Positions 24,801-37,346 are shown, counted from the first letter of the stretch. The stretch: DNA of 64,000 nucleotides from Crambe crambe (GCA_963924555.1 OZ004591.1:3720001-3784000), one strand, 5' to 3'. Translations and numbers: made by a program. The notes: generated by a model not told the origin, from the sequence alone.

Positions 24801-27800
24801 AGATGCAGTGAGGCCAAGCTGGCCATCACCTGCACGACTAGCATCCACCGTAAAGGATATAACATTGTTCACTAATACTGATTCCGTTAATCTACTGATT
24901 ATACATTTATCAGCATTTGGTGGATTGCCATATTTAAACACAAAAGGGCTGCTGGGGATTTCTTTCTTCTTGATGGTTACAAAAATATGGTAATAACCAG
25001 GATCTTCTGGATGGAGAGAAATGGCATATTTACCTTTCTGTACTTTTTTTACTTTTGTAGTGTAGACTTTTCTTGTTTCGATATGGATAGCTTGTGTCTC
25101 TATATCACTTATTTTGCAATCTGCATTCAGATCAATGTTTGCCTGCTGACCATAGATGAACTTTGGTGCATCTGCTACATTCAGATCTATTGGATCATCA
25201 AGAATGGACTGATCAGCCCAAGTGATATTGAGCTTATGGTTTCCAAGCAGATAAGGTGTGTACGAAAACTCAAATAAACCAGCTTCATCTGTGACTTCAT
25301 TCACTTCTACTTCATAACCCTCTGTGAATTGAGGAGGATAAGCCATAACCTTGAGATTTCCTGGACCTGCTTTGGCAGTGGCAACTTGCAAATGCACTGT
25401 CTTGGAGACTAAAAGAGGTTCTTTGATATTTTCACGTCCTAGAATGAGACAACGAGAAGGATCAGAAATGATGTCTGCTACATGGACTACAAGTGGACTT
25501 TTTGGAACTTCAACTCCATTCACTTCAGCTGTAAATGTGTAAATATCTGGAAGAGATGGATTGCAGATGATATCGAAAGAATTGTCAGGCTTCTTTTTAA
25601 TCTCAGGTTCCAGAAGTCCAGTGGATGAACCTGCAATGTTGGCAGTAATTTTTCCATCCTTGATGTCGTCTCCAAGCTTAACACGCATGATAGTTGCATC
25701 TTTGACTTGAATATTAATCCCATCATTAAAGTTGTGGACCTTTTTCTCATTCTCAGCGCTTCCTCCCAAGTCTTCCACAATGAAGATATCTGTGTCAACT
25801 TCCAGTACCTTAGAAAGGACTGAAAGTGGGCTTCCAGGAATATTTTTTCCAGCCCAAGTGATGGAGAAGTTATGAAGACCCACAACATGTGGAGTGTACA
25901 CAATAGAGAAAGTTCCATCTCTATTATCACTAATGGTAACATTGTACTTCTCTTTCTTGAGTTTTGATTTGATTGCTAGCTCACCTGTACCAGCATCAGA
26001 TGCATCGACAAGAAAGCTCAAAGGTTGATTCAGATAGCATTTGCCACTAAATCCTTCAATAGTGCATGCTTCTGGTTTAGCCAGATTATTATAGTTGATA
26101 ATGAAGGGACTACCAGGTAGTGGGCTATGTTTGATAGAGACATGAATGAAGTATAACCCTGGGTCATGTGGATTGAAGGAGAGTTTGTACTTGCCTTTAA
26201 CACTCTTGGCTATCTTGACTTTGTGCTGTGTTCCAGTATCATTGTGGACAGCATGTGCCTTCAAGTCTGCAAGTTTGCAATCTGTGTCAATGTCATAGCT
26301 GACTACCTTACCATATGAGAATGTCTCAACAGTTTTTCTATCCAAAGCCTGGACTTGAAGGGGAGCTCCTGGAATTTTCTCTTGAGACCAGAAAACATTA
26401 ATGCTATAAAAACCAGGTATTTTTGGCCTGAAAATGACATCATATATACCTCTCTCACTCAATCTTTCGGCAGTTTCAATCACTGGATGTCTGCCTTCGA
26501 CTTGGGGGCCATCAACTTCAGCATAAAGCTCACTTGGGCCAGCATCTCTAGTATTGATGGTGAAGATTATTGGTCTATTTACAAGAACAATATTTTCAAT
26601 ACGAGAGAGGTCAATCACACTGCATTTAGAAGAATCAGCAATTGAGTATTCTTCTATTTCACCAGTTTCTGGCTCAACACCAGGACGCATATCAATTAGG
26701 AATGGTGATCCTCTCACATGCACGTCATTGTATGTAATGTTCAAATGGTACAAGTCTGCACTCTGAGGATTGAAGGTGATTTGATACTGTCGTCCACCCA
26801 ATTTGTTTACTGTGACCAGTGTTTCACCAGTTTCATCTCCAATGCAGCTGGCTTTAAGCTCACCAGATCCAGCACTACATGCATCAAGAAGAAGCTCAAC
26901 TTCTTCACCTGGCATTGTATAAAGTGGAAGGGTGCACTCCACTGCTTCAGGCTTTGCAGGAGGAAGGAGATCGATTGTGAATGGTGAACCAGGCACTGGT
27001 TTCCCATCCCAATTCACATCCACTGTATAAATATCAGCACTGGGTGGCTTGAAAGTGACCTTACACTCATCCCTATCCTCTTGCTCAACTTTCAGAGACA
27101 CAGGGCCACAGGTTTCACCCACTGCATTGGCACTAAACCTCCCCCACAGTACATCTACAGTATAGATATCGGGTGAAGGAGGAGCGAATGAAATGACGTA
27201 TGTGCCATTAGACTCCAGCTGCACTTTGATTGGCACTTTCCCTCCAATTTCACCACTGGCATTGGCTTTCAATTTACCAGAACCAGCATCAGCAGTATTG
27301 AAGGTCATGGAGACATCATCTGCAGCTTTCTTTGGGGTTGAAGTCTCGACATGTTTCACTTTGGTGGGATCTGGTGGATAGAGGTTGACCAGGAAAGGTG
27401 ACCCAGGGATGTGCTTGTCAGCATAAAAGATGGATAGATGGTAGACGTCAACTTCAGGAGGTGAGAAGAGGATGTGGTATCGGTTGCACTCACCCATTTC
27501 ATCATCAATTTCCTTCACGGCGGTAGGCACGTTTCCCACCTGATTACCATACACCTCAGCTCTCACAGCACCATTGCCAGCATTAGAGGTGTCCAGCTCT
27601 ACCCAAACGTATTTCCCTTCACCTACAGTTCTGGGAATCTGGAGTTGTCCCACTTCTACTTTGTCAGCTGCAGGGGGGATCAAGATTCGAGTGCTAACTC
27701 CCTGGATTTTAGAGCGGTAGAACTGAGAGAGGTAGCTAAGCCGAGTTGCCTGATTCAGAGTGGAACTGGCAAACTGCTCAGCTGAGACTATCTGGCGTAT

Positions 27801-28495
27801 GCCCAGAATTGTTTCAGCTGCAAGCAGGATCTTACCTACCTTTTCAGGGCCATCAAGTTGTTTGATTGCAGCATCAAATAAAAATTTCCCTCCAGACACA
27901 GCATTCAGTAAGTCCCCAAGAAGTGTTCCATCTGTCCAGTCATGAGAGAAATCGGACACCTTGGCATTTGGAATAAGTGCTTTGACCCATTCCAGCAGGA
28001 CCTTCTGTCCATAAGGAATGAAGTAAGACAGGTAAAGCAGGATGCTGCGCTCATCTGATTTTCCTGATGCAAAATCTTCAACATCAACTAGCTGAGGGAT
28101 CCCCAACTGCATCTCAGCAAGATTCATTGCATTGGAGATGTTGCTCAGAGCATCAGATGGTTCCAGAGTGTTGTGGTCTGGAATGCACTCAGGGCAGCAG
28201 TAATTGAGGAGAGCTGAAAGCAAACACCCATCCTTCCAATCAGAGCTGAAATTTGTGACTCTGAATTCACTTAGGACACAGTTTATCCAAGTAAGAAGAT
28301 CTCGTTTTATGCCTGCTATTGCAACTTCTTGTGTTGCAGTAGGTGGAATGGTGTAACGCAGTTTGTAATGGATAATGAGGCTCCATATGAGGTTCAGGAT
28401 GGCACATTGATTGTGCTCCAGGATATCATGAGGTTCTAAATTGAAAAATTCCAGCCAAAATGAACCAAGTCTAGCTTCATGGTCAAGTAAGCTTG
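819..28495 (-). CDS. Giant filamin, terminal 27.7-kb exon (end of CH1, CH2, CH3 and about 87 filamin repeats)
   Basis: An open frame runs without a stop from about 28495 down to TAA at 819-821. The product is an actin-crosslinking filamin of the cortical cytoskeleton. Counting residues from 28505, the end of CH1 is at 1-50 (LNLIWSLIIHY), CH2 at about 62-163 (LLTWINCVL, NFSSDWKDG) and CH3 at about 165-264 (LLEWVKALIP, FSHDWTDG). Filamin Ig-like repeats follow, each ending in a motif such as PGSPF, PSSPF or PHSPF. I count about 10 before the tandem array, 70 within it and 7 after it; the last holds KVYGPGLQGG. Usual filamins have about 20-24 repeats, and three CH domains recall the jitterbug type. 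The open frame begins inside CH1 with no ATG, so this is an internal splice boundary. Candidate acceptors put the exon start at 28495 or 28435. Identity is certain; the exact exon start and the copy number of the near-identical units are less so. Confidence 0.93.
2916..7229 (-). repeat. Filamin tandem unit 5 (C-terminal copy, 4314 bp)
   Basis: The last copy is one codon shorter than the others. Most of it matches the core units, with private changes such as TPLSVEY near 5058, EREGTKC near 4035 and VTPECL near 3601. Its final 450 bp or so (about 3360-2916) are diverged, replacing the VSVPSTKPDEPEP region with VSRPFSSHDPP. It mirrors unit 1: divergence lies on the outer edge of the array. Confidence 0.95.
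7230..11546 (-). repeat. Filamin tandem unit 4 (4317 bp)
   Basis: A core copy. It reads LIPESGLVV near 10913 where units 2, 3 and 5 read LIPGSGLVV, and VHMYAKD near 10040, which it shares with unit 1 rather than its neighbours. Such patchwork variants suggest exchange between copies. Confidence 0.95.
11547..15863 (-). repeat. Filamin tandem unit 3 (4317 bp)
   Basis: The central copy. It has a private VAFTPNTV near 14109 (VTFTPNTV elsewhere). It shares MVKENTF near 13790 with unit 4, while units 1, 2 and 5 have MVKEDTF. Confidence 0.95.
15864..20180 (-). repeat. Filamin tandem unit 2 (4317 bp)
   Basis: A core copy, almost identical to units 3 and 4. It carries NLGIVAKAS near 17651, where units 1, 3 and 4 have NLDIVAKAS and unit 5 again has G. 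A cluster of silent differences at about 17861-17893 is private to this copy. Confidence 0.95.
20181..24497 (-). repeat. Filamin tandem unit 1 (N-terminal copy, 4317 bp, 1439 residues)
   Basis: First of five in-frame units, each beginning at the residues EEIKIE and holding 14 filamin repeats plus acidic linkers. Its N-terminal half (about 24497-22300) is visibly diverged: IDIPYTPF where the others have VDVPHTPF, CFMGEELKF for CFKGEEFKF, EDTGTLVKG for DDTGTLVKG, and TDTGTGG for TDTRTGG. Its C-terminal half is nearly identical to the later units, so homogenisation stops part-way through this copy. Confidence 0.95.
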
Positions 28496-31471
28496 CTAAG
28501 CACACCAGCCATGCAGGGGACCGGTATAGATCTGCTCACTAATTGGTATTCTTATAAAATGTTGTGCGTTAACATAGAAAATTGGCATGAACAGACCCTT
28601 TACACCAAATACCTTGATCAGATACTGTGGCTACTAATTATTCAAAGGGAAGGGAGGTCACAGTTTGACTATTCAAGTGAAGTAATTACTGTACTGATAT
28701 TGCCAATGAATAATAATTTTAAAGGCTTCTAAAAATGGAGAGCTATGTAGCTAGAAGGTAGCTATTCAGTGCAGCACTAGCTGGCTAATACTCCCATTCG
28801 TAGCACATAATAACTTCACATCAACTTTCCCCCTTTGTTCAAGTATAAAAAATTTCAGGCCAATTCCAAACATTATGTGGCCTGTTACATGGCATTCGAT
28901 TGACCCCATTTGAGCTGATCAAGTGAGTAGTATCCTAGACTCCTTCACTATACTTTCTACACCCTATACATGCCATATACATGCCCTGTACATGTGCTGT
29001 ACATGATTACATATTGCTAAACTCACTTATTTTCCCTAGAGGGATTTTTTCCACCTCTGTGATAAACCTGAAGGCTACAGCCAAATTCTGAACCTTTTGT
29101 ATTTTGAGGAGTGGTTTGGCATAATACCTATAAAAAGAGATTTGGACATAAGTGGTAATCAATGTGAGTGGTTATGTGGTAGCCAAGTTCATTTCTAGCA
29201 GTCTTGCGGGCCAGACTGTTTTTTTTTTTCTCGCAGAGCAGAGGAAAAAATAGGGTCTATACTAAATTTTGTGTTGCACTGTCAGCTATTAGGCGTGGAA
29301 TGTTGATATAAATACATTAAAGTTAAGTGGGTGCTGATAACGTCATGGCCACGTGAGCTTTGTGATTTGGTTGTAGCTAGCTTCAAGAATGACTGCCATA
29401 GTATATAGAGAGTGGGAAGAAACCAGGATACAGAGGCTATGACTGTAGCACACAACTGCATCTATGTCTCATTTCCTCCAAGAAATCCAATGGTACAATA
29501 GATAATGCTCCGAGAACACCCTTTACTTCTTTACAACAGGGCCCATGCATGACTTGTGCCCATGATCACCCTTACCAACTCAATTGCAACAGCTCAGTAT
29601 GCTTAGACTATTAGCTTAGACTAAAGTATAAGATAGCACTAAAGCTAGCGAGTCTATTTGGATCTTGAAAGTGATTAATGGGCCAAAGTAGAGCAAGATA
29701 TGTGTTGTTTATACAGTTAAGGGGGGCCTTTAGCATTTTGAGCAAAAATAAAAAGTTCAAATCTTCAAAATTCTCTCTTTTTTTCTTTTTTTTTTTTTCC
29801 TTTTTCTCCATCACTATACTATTTGTATTTCAAATTTCAGCTCATTTTTGTAAGCCATTGTTGAGATATGACATTTTTTATGCAACCGTTTGAATGTTCA
29901 CCTCGTAGCTAATCAGATCAACCAGACGCTAGGTAAGTTTCGATCGGTTGTAACTTTCTAACCGTTTGTTGTTTTCTTTTCATACTTACACAAAATAGAG
30001 CCCAGCTCATGCTATTAGTAGTCATAGTAACTGCGCAGTAGCAAGCCTATCTAGTACTTACTGAGCATGCCACGTGATCAGTGATTTTAGTTGGGAGTTG
30101 GAGCTGTGATGTCTGAGCTTGAGAAGTGGAAAGCTTCATCTTTTGGGAAGAGAAAAAGGAAGAGGGTCCTTCTTGGCACTCCTCCTGTGAAGAAGGCTGC
30201 TATCAGTGCTGGTGATGGTCAATCAGAGGTGAGTCTGAGCCAAAGTAGTGTGCCTCCTTCTGATACTGTTTTGGCTGGCTCTTCTAGTAGCAGCCTTGGC
30301 CTTGTCACTAGCTATGCCCCCACAGGTACTGTGGTCACTTAATACTGTTTTAGCTGGCTCTTCTAGTAGCAGCAGCATTGGCCTTGTCACTAGCTCTGCC
30401 GTGTCCGACTACTTCAGTGACCTCTTTACCTGCCTCTGTGTCTCTGTTAGTACCCCATACTTTCCTCCATGTCCACCCCCATGCTTACCTCTGTACATAG
30501 CTCTGTGTCCATACTGGTCACTACATCTGTGTGTACCCGCCTGATACTTCCTTACCTGCTAGTGTTAGAAAGCTGGCAAAGTCTAAGCTACACTGATATG
30601 CATAAACTTTCTATTTTTATCTCTATATTCACATATTTTTATCTCTATGTTCACATATATCTCTTCTTTCTAGGTTGTGTGAGTGTTATGCTGCTCTAGG
30701 TACAAGAAACCCTGTGTGGCTGAAAATACAAGAAAAAAGAAAGACCGAATAAAAACCCCATTTCCCGAAAAAACTGAATGTACTAACCCTCTCCACGCCA
30801 AATTTTTTATTCCGGTCAATTTTTATCCAATCCTCTTGTTTTTTATATCAGCTGAAAGCTCTTTCTTTACTCCTGCTGGTGAATGGATTACTTTTCCTTG
30901 AAAATCTCTATTTTTCAAGATATGGGGGGTCAAACATATTCACATCGTTTAGATGCAGAAAAATTAAAATAAAAAAAGTAATCTATTCACCAGAAGCAGT
31001 TTTATGTGCAGTATGTACATTACAAGTTTGTGAAATTTTTAGTAGCAAAGATGAGAGTTATGCTCATAATACCGTGTTTTGACTATACTTGATAGTGTGG
31101 TTATTTTCTGGACACTTACTGAGGAAAGGTCATAATTTTGGTATCACTAGAAAGTACATTGAATAAGCTTTCTAATGGTGCTTGAATCATTACTACAGCC
31201 CTAATTATGTGGGAGATATAACGAGTTTAAAAAACCAAAAAAATGGTGAAGTCCCCCCTTAATAGCCAAAACTCTTAGCACAGAACCCAGTTATTGGAAT
31301 CCCTTCTATGGGAAGTGGTGGAAATTATTGGTCAGTGAATCACACAGCCTTACCACACAGTCAGTGATTCACACAACCATACAGAAGCCACACGGGTGCT
31401 TTGTTTTGGTCCTCCTTCCCACTTTCTCACTGACCTTAATTGCCTGCACCCACAGAAAATCTGTGCCAATT

Positions 31472-31786
31472 TTATTTTGCATTTGCTATTGGGGCTGGTT
31501 TCTTCTAAATGCTGTGCTTCAGTGAGGCTTTTCCTATGCAGTTTTCTGGCATCTTGCTTACTATCTAGGCTTGCTGCAGCCCTTCATTCTTCGCTGGCCC
31601 AGGCTTACTGCAGTCTCCGGGCCCTTGCTTGTTTCTATCTTCACCAGCCTGGCTAGTCACAGTTGCTATTGATCTTTGAACCGTATTTCTCTCTTCTTTC
31701 TTTCTTCTCTCACCTCTTTAGCTTTATAACATTGGACTCTTAGAGCGTCAAGATTCATTGTTGAGTCAAGTCCATAGCTAGAAACT
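31472..31786. repeat. Dispersed repeat, copy 1 of 2 in this window
   Basis: About 315 bp matching 45303-45633 in the same orientation with small indels. Shared blocks include ATTGGGGCTGGTTTCTTCT, GGCATCTTGCTT and GACTCTTAGAGCGTCAAGAT. No terminal inverted repeats, poly-A tail or coding potential are clear. It may be a short interspersed or miniature element. Confidence 0.75.
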
Positions 31787-32384
31787 CACATGTAGCAGCA
31801 TGTGCACCTCAGTGATATGCTCATTAGGGCCAAGGTACAGTAGCCATCTAGTAGTAAATGAGGGTAAGATAAGTGTTTGGGCTACTGGTGGTCTGGGGAC
31901 CTAGTTATATTATGTTGCTCGTGCAGTGGAAGAATGTATCAGTAATTATACGTAAGGTCAGAAGGGCTTTCTTTCACTTGGAAAACTTTTAAGGCCCCAC
32001 CCTCTCATCACGATTTGTTACAGAGACACGTGTATGGAGTCCTTCTGTATGGCTGTGAGAACTGGGTGTTCACAGGTACACTGTATGTTAGATTGGATCG
32101 TTTAATGTCATAATCAGGCAAAAGAGCAATAAAGGTAAGATCTCTTTGGAAGGAAGTTGGGGTATATGAAGAAAAGTAATAGGGGGTTGGAGGTGCTTCA
32201 TAGTGTGATTGATGAAAAAGCCTGAGGAGGGAGCATCAAGAACTAGATGAGTGATTTTGAGTGGTGGAGGGGAGTCGGGTGTGTGTATAAGGAAGATATT
32301 CAATGGCAGGATAGGAAGATTTTGATCTGAGAGAGAGAGAGAGAGAGAGAGAACCCTCACTGCATATACACTGATACACTGAGG

Positions 32385-32470
32385 CAGGGGCGCCGGAACC
32401 GGCCCGGCAGACCCGGCAGCTGCCGGACCAATATTGAAAAATTACTAAAGCCTAAAGTTGTAAACCTGAG
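32385..32470. mobile_element. Possible DNA transposon end
   Basis: The segment begins CAGGGGCGCCGGAACCGG in an otherwise AT-rich intron and resembles CAGGGGCG-type transposon termini. No matching opposite end was found, so its extent is unknown. Confidence 0.3.
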
Positions 32471-33387
32471 CTAAGTCGCAGTGTCGCAGCTTTCTAGTTC
32501 TACAGCGCGCGCTTCAGAGCGATCTCTAATTAACGCACACCAATTCGCTGCCACGCCCATAATGATTGAAGATTTAGCAAAGGAAAAAAAGGACAGTGGA
32601 TTTAGCTAGCTAGCTAACTAAAAAATAAAAGCAAGCAAAATAGGCCATAGCCACAGTGGAATAAGTTACAAAGTAGCTATATACCATGGGACAGGCACAA
32701 TTGAACCATTTTCTCTATAAACATTTTTACATGAATAAAGCAGAGAAGTTGGACTTTAATGTAGAGTGGGGATGAGCACCGAATGAGAAATCAGCATTGC
32801 AAAAAAAAATTGTTTTCAGGCTTCAAATTATATGGCTTGCAATAAAATCTCTATGCATGGTTTTTGTCTGACCAATGAAAATTTGCTTCCTCCACCTCTG
32901 TCAGAGGGTTAAGCTACATATGATGAACAGGATATGCATTATACATACGTAGCCATGCACAACAATAAACACCAACTCCCTATATATGGGGCTTGCTGTT
33001 TCTCACCCCAAGTAGAGCATATTCATTATCAAGTCAGAAAAAAAAATTGCTAGGTAGTAAGAGCTTCCACTCTGAGATTTGTGAGCAATTGACTGAAGCC
33101 AATTATTAAAAAAAAAAAAAAAAAAAGGACTCAATTTGGCACAGTTTCTATTGATTCCCATTTCATAATTGTTCTTCTTCGTATATCACACTTTCAATAG
33201 TTGGCAACTAGCTAATAGCAGATACTGCCCACCAGTGCCAATATAAATAGTGAGTGTATGCTGATTATGCAGCTAGAATCAGAGATGGGCAGTGACTTTC
33301 CCCTCAATTGCAAATGCTATAAAAGTAATTGACTGTAGGCAATTAAAGCGAAGAAACTATACGTATACTTACACACTAGTTACATAC

Positions 33388-33611
33388 CTTCCAGGCATCT
33401 TTTTGGAGGAAGCAAGAGCTTCCAGGAGTTTAATCAAAATAACTCCACTTTCAAAGTCAGTATCCAAGTTTGTGATTTTCAACGACTCATTATTCAGAGA
33501 CATGTTGACCCAATGGATGAAAGTGCGGGTTCGAAGAGCAAGAGCATCATCACTGTCACCACTAATAAGTGGTAATGTGTACCTTGACAAAGTCCTGACC
33601 TCATAAGACAT
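33388..33611 (-). CDS. Filamin first coding exon (N-terminal half of CH1)
   Basis: The exon encodes a start of CH1: FIHWVNMSLN, then NLDTDFESGVILIKLLEAL and SKKMPGR, which align with the human filamin A segments FTRWCNEHLK, NLQTDLSDGLRLIALLEVL and QKKMHRK. It ends at a clear donor (AAG|GTATGT at 33387-33382) in phase 2. The ATG at 33611 is the first in frame, because an in-frame TAG lies upstream inside the same putative exon. A splice acceptor (CTCCTGCAG) at 33657 would make 33612-33656 5' untranslated sequence. I assign it to the giant filamin because that exon, on the same strand downstream, begins exactly where CH1 is incomplete. The linking exon is missing, so the connection is inferred. 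Confidence 0.8.
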
Positions 33612-33656
33612 GACTAAGAGTCTCAGATACCAATCTTTGTTGTGGGTTAGCTAAAT

Positions 33657-35927
33657 CTGCAGGAGAAAATGTACAAATATCAATATAGCATGGCTATCTC
33701 ATAAAATACATTCTAGATAGCTACTTATGTGATAGAGCAGCTACCAACAGAGCCAGCTCATTCGTAGTGGTACAGCCATGGCTACCATCTGGGGGGGTCT
33801 GGGGGAATCCCTCCAGTAAGTTCAATATTTTTTCAATCTGGTATGATCTAGGCAATGCCATGTACTAACTTAAAAGTTATTATTATTCAAAATTAATTGC
33901 ATGGCCTCTGGCCATGATTCCAGCCGATGATGTTATGACTTGCCTTCAAAACAGTGAAACTTGAGATAATTTCAAAGCATGCATGCATGATTGAGCATGT
34001 AATGCAGTACTGCTGCACTGCATGCATGCCATTGGATGATTATCTGCATGTCAATGCACTCTGCTATAATTATGTGTATAGTGCATGTGCAGTGTTGTTA
34101 ATAAGAGCTAAATCCTGTTCTCATAGAGTGCAATCTGTGATCATAGGATTAACACTATTTTCTCATGTAGCAATAGAGTTGTCCAAGTTTCGCTTGGCAA
34201 GCTTCAGGTATAAAAGTGGGGGGCTGATAGCATGTCATCATGTTTGCCTTGCTATCAAGAAAAATGTTCATGCAAAGATTTATATAAGTGGGGGATGAAA
34301 AATGAAAAATGGGGTGAGTTACACAATAGAAATAGATAAAAATAACCAGCAGATACCACTCCAACAAAAAAACATAATAACAAATAACAACAAAAAACAA
34401 CCAACTTCTTAGTGCCAAGTGAATGTAAAGAGACTTCAGTATAGCAGGCCCAGGCCCAGTGAAAGTATAGAGCTACTACAGTAAAGTGTGCATAGCTATG
34501 CAAGTAGCTCTCTGCAACAATTATGGTTTTTCTATTCTCATAATAAACTACTGCAGCTGTTGCTAGGATGTATTCTATTGTGCAATGCTATTACTTAGCT
34601 CAGTTATACAATGAACAGAATGCAAAGGACATCCATGCTGAGTAGATGATGCAAAAAAAACAACAACAAAAAATTGCTACTGTAACTAGCTAGCTATAAA
34701 ACTCACCTCCAAGATTTCCAACTTCTGTAGCTATCACTGCAGGCTATTTTTCTTTGTTTCACATGCAGATTTGACAGTACTACTGTCAGTAGTACCTAAT
34801 GAGCTTCACATCCTTTAAATACTACTGCACATCCTTAGGAATGCAAGGTATGATAGAGTCATGTGGTTTGGAATTTGATTAATAGTCCAATGATAATATA
34901 GCTAATTGGCTACTTGGACAAAGTCACCACTGAACCAATACAAATCTCTAGCTATGTACTATCCTTGTCTTGCTTACCTGCATGAGTATTGTCTTAGCAG
35001 TTTGTGCAACACATGGTAGTTATAGAAGTCAGGTATAGCTATAGAGATCTTGGCTACAACATACGAAAGAAAATGTGGTAGACACATGAACTAGCACTAC
35101 TGTTAAAATTGGTGTGTTCTATCGCACTTTAAATTTAACACACTAGTGTGTAATACAGCTTATGCCATGACAACCTTTGATGTATTACTATGGCAACCTT
35201 TGATGTTTAGCATTACACACCGAGTGTGTTAAATTTAAAGTGCAAATGAACACACCATTTTTAACAGCGCGTGCATAGGTCAAAACAATTTTTACATGAA
35301 AGTTCAAATCTGATTTATGAATTCTATGTTCTAAGCAATGTACCTGTAGAAAGTTACAGCAAAGTGTTCGTAGTACAGTACAGTTATTAAAAACTAAATT
35401 CTTTGGTGCTATGGCAACCAGTTACCTAAGTCATAATTATGTGGGAGGTCAGTCACACCGGTTTGTTATCGGTTCCACTTTGCAATTATTTGATTAAAAT
35501 GAATTTTTGATAGAAACCATAGTATTGCTATAGTAACAAGATTGCTACAGTATAACAAAGTATTATCGGTTGGAATTTGGCTTAGCCACCTCAATTCTTG
35601 GTAATGTTGAAATGTAGAGACTTCTTTGAAAGAAAATATAGATACAGAGCTTCATAACAAAACAAAACAAAACAAAAACTTGGACCATTGGGGAGACACA
35701 AATAACTCATAGGTGGAGATGACTTGGAGTGTGGGAGTAACTGTGTGCAAGCTGGCATGAAAATTCTTAGCTACTACGTTCTGTTGATGGATTTCTTAGT
35801 TCAAGTAAACTATTCAAGGAGCAGGAAGGCAACTTCACTGATTAAAATATTCCAACATCAGTAATAATAAATATTATACCCCTATAAAAACAATAAAGTG
35901 TCCGACAATTAAAAAAAGAGTATCTTG
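33657..35927. other. Spacer between the filamin start and the coiled-coil gene end
   Basis: About 2.3 kb with no supported coding exon. It probably contains the filamin promoter and any 5' untranslated exon, plus a miniature inverted-repeat element at 35100-35267. No TATA box or CpG-rich promoter is obvious. Confidence 0.5.
35100..35267. mobile_element. Miniature inverted-repeat element (168 bp)
   Basis: The ends are inverted repeats: CTGTTAAAATTGGTGTGTTC on the left and GAACACACCATTTTTAACAG on the right. An inner inverted pair (CACTTTAAATTTAACACAC / GTGTGTTAAATTTAAAGTG) follows. No coding capacity; target duplication unclear. Confidence 0.75.
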
Positions 35928-37278
35928 TTACCATCTCTGAAACTGTATCGATCTTGAAAGTGAGTGGCTTTTACCTGGAGGACAACTCCAGGTTCTCTCG
36001 CTGGCTCCGAGAACAGGGATAGGTTCAATCTATGTGAGCAATAATAACAACCAAAGATGGAAAGAAATATGAACCTACTATCTCATCTACTGTTGTGCAA
36101 GAGATCACGAGAAGCAGCTGGTTAGTTAGTCATCTATGGCTTTAATTTTCTGGCAGACTAGAGACTCCATAGGATGTAAGATAGAAGGCTTCATAAGGCT
36201 CACATCTCAGTTGCAGCATGTACACTAACAGTGCATGCATGTAATAACTTATCACATAGGTGTAGGATTGAAATTTTCATTTGGTGGTGGGAGGAAGGGG
36301 GGTGGGGGCACAGCCTATCAGAAGGGGTGCACTGTTGGGGGCACGTGTCCCAATGCCCCAGAGTTCCTACACCTATTACATATGGGAGTTTTCATTGAGG
36401 GAGAGGGGCATGGGAGGGGGTGTACTACATGCATGCATATGCCTTCAGTGCCCAAGCCACTCTCACTAGGTATGGTGATTGTGGTGAGTCTCCAGAATTT
36501 GATTCTGAAAAGTCTTATAGCACATGTGCAAATAGTGTGAAAAAAAATGTGGGTTAGTAATTAATGCATGAGTGATAACCCATTAAGATACTTACTTGAC
36601 TCCACTTCATAGTCTTGTCTGCTTTTGATTCCTTCCTTTTAAGAGAAACCCACTCATTAGCTTGTTTAGCTAGGGACTGTTTCAACTCCTGGTACTGCAG
36701 CAAAAAAACCAAACGTCCCCTTGAAAATAACTTATATGGTTCATTAAGTGGTAAAGTGCGTAGGGTGGCTATTGTGGGGGAAGCCTGATGATCCTGTTCG
36801 ATGTGGTTAGATGTTTGCTGTGCATGGGTGGACTGCTTAATGCAATTATTGAGATGCTTGTGTTTGAAGGCAATGGTTTCAATAATGAAATCATACGGTC
36901 TGGGTATGGCGTCATATGTTGCTCTCTGAATTTATTTTCTTTACAGAGAACATGTTCAAATATGCTTCCATTATAGTACATTTGGCACATACAGTCAGTC
37001 AAGCCCTCAATTTTTTTGCCGCAAGTGCAAAATTGGTCCTAGGTGCAAGGCCACATACTGACATGCCCGTCTTACTGAAATCATTACACTGTAAAAATGA
37101 AAGAGTACGCTGCTGTGTATATTGGGACATTGTAGTGTGCATATAACGCTAGTGTTTTTACAGTGCAATAGTTCTGTGTGATGATTTCATGCTACAGTAA
37201 GGGCTTACCTGGGCTTCTGCCTTGTCAAGCCTTTTGATCAGTTCTGCTCTGTCTGCCACATTAGTAATGACTTGATTC

Positions 37279-37346
<68 letters not shown>

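Larger units (their letters stand above)
28496..33387 (-). other. Filamin intron region (should hold an unlocated short CH1 exon)
   Basis: The exon at 33388-33611 ends after the KMPGR motif of CH1, and the giant exon resumes near the last CH1 helix. About 20-30 residues of CH1 (the equivalent of the LENVSVALEFL helix of human filamin A) must come from a small exon here, which I could not find by eye. The region also holds a dispersed repeat (31472-31786), an AG run near 32330-32351, a transposon-like end near 32385 and a poly-A run near 33108. A short plus-strand open frame at 30091-30342 is not accepted as a gene. Confidence 0.6.

Noticed and set aside
28503-28505. Start codon for the giant filamin exon
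   Set aside because: The codon here is GTG, not ATG, and the sequence begins inside CH1, so this is an exon interior or splice boundary and not a translation start.
30091-30342. Plus-strand open frame of 83 codons with a basic KRKRKR stretch and an imperfect tandem duplication around 30270-30390
   Set aside because: It lies inside the filamin intron region, has no recognised domain and loses its frame soon after. It could be a fragment of a repeat or an old gene copy; support is too weak to call a gene.
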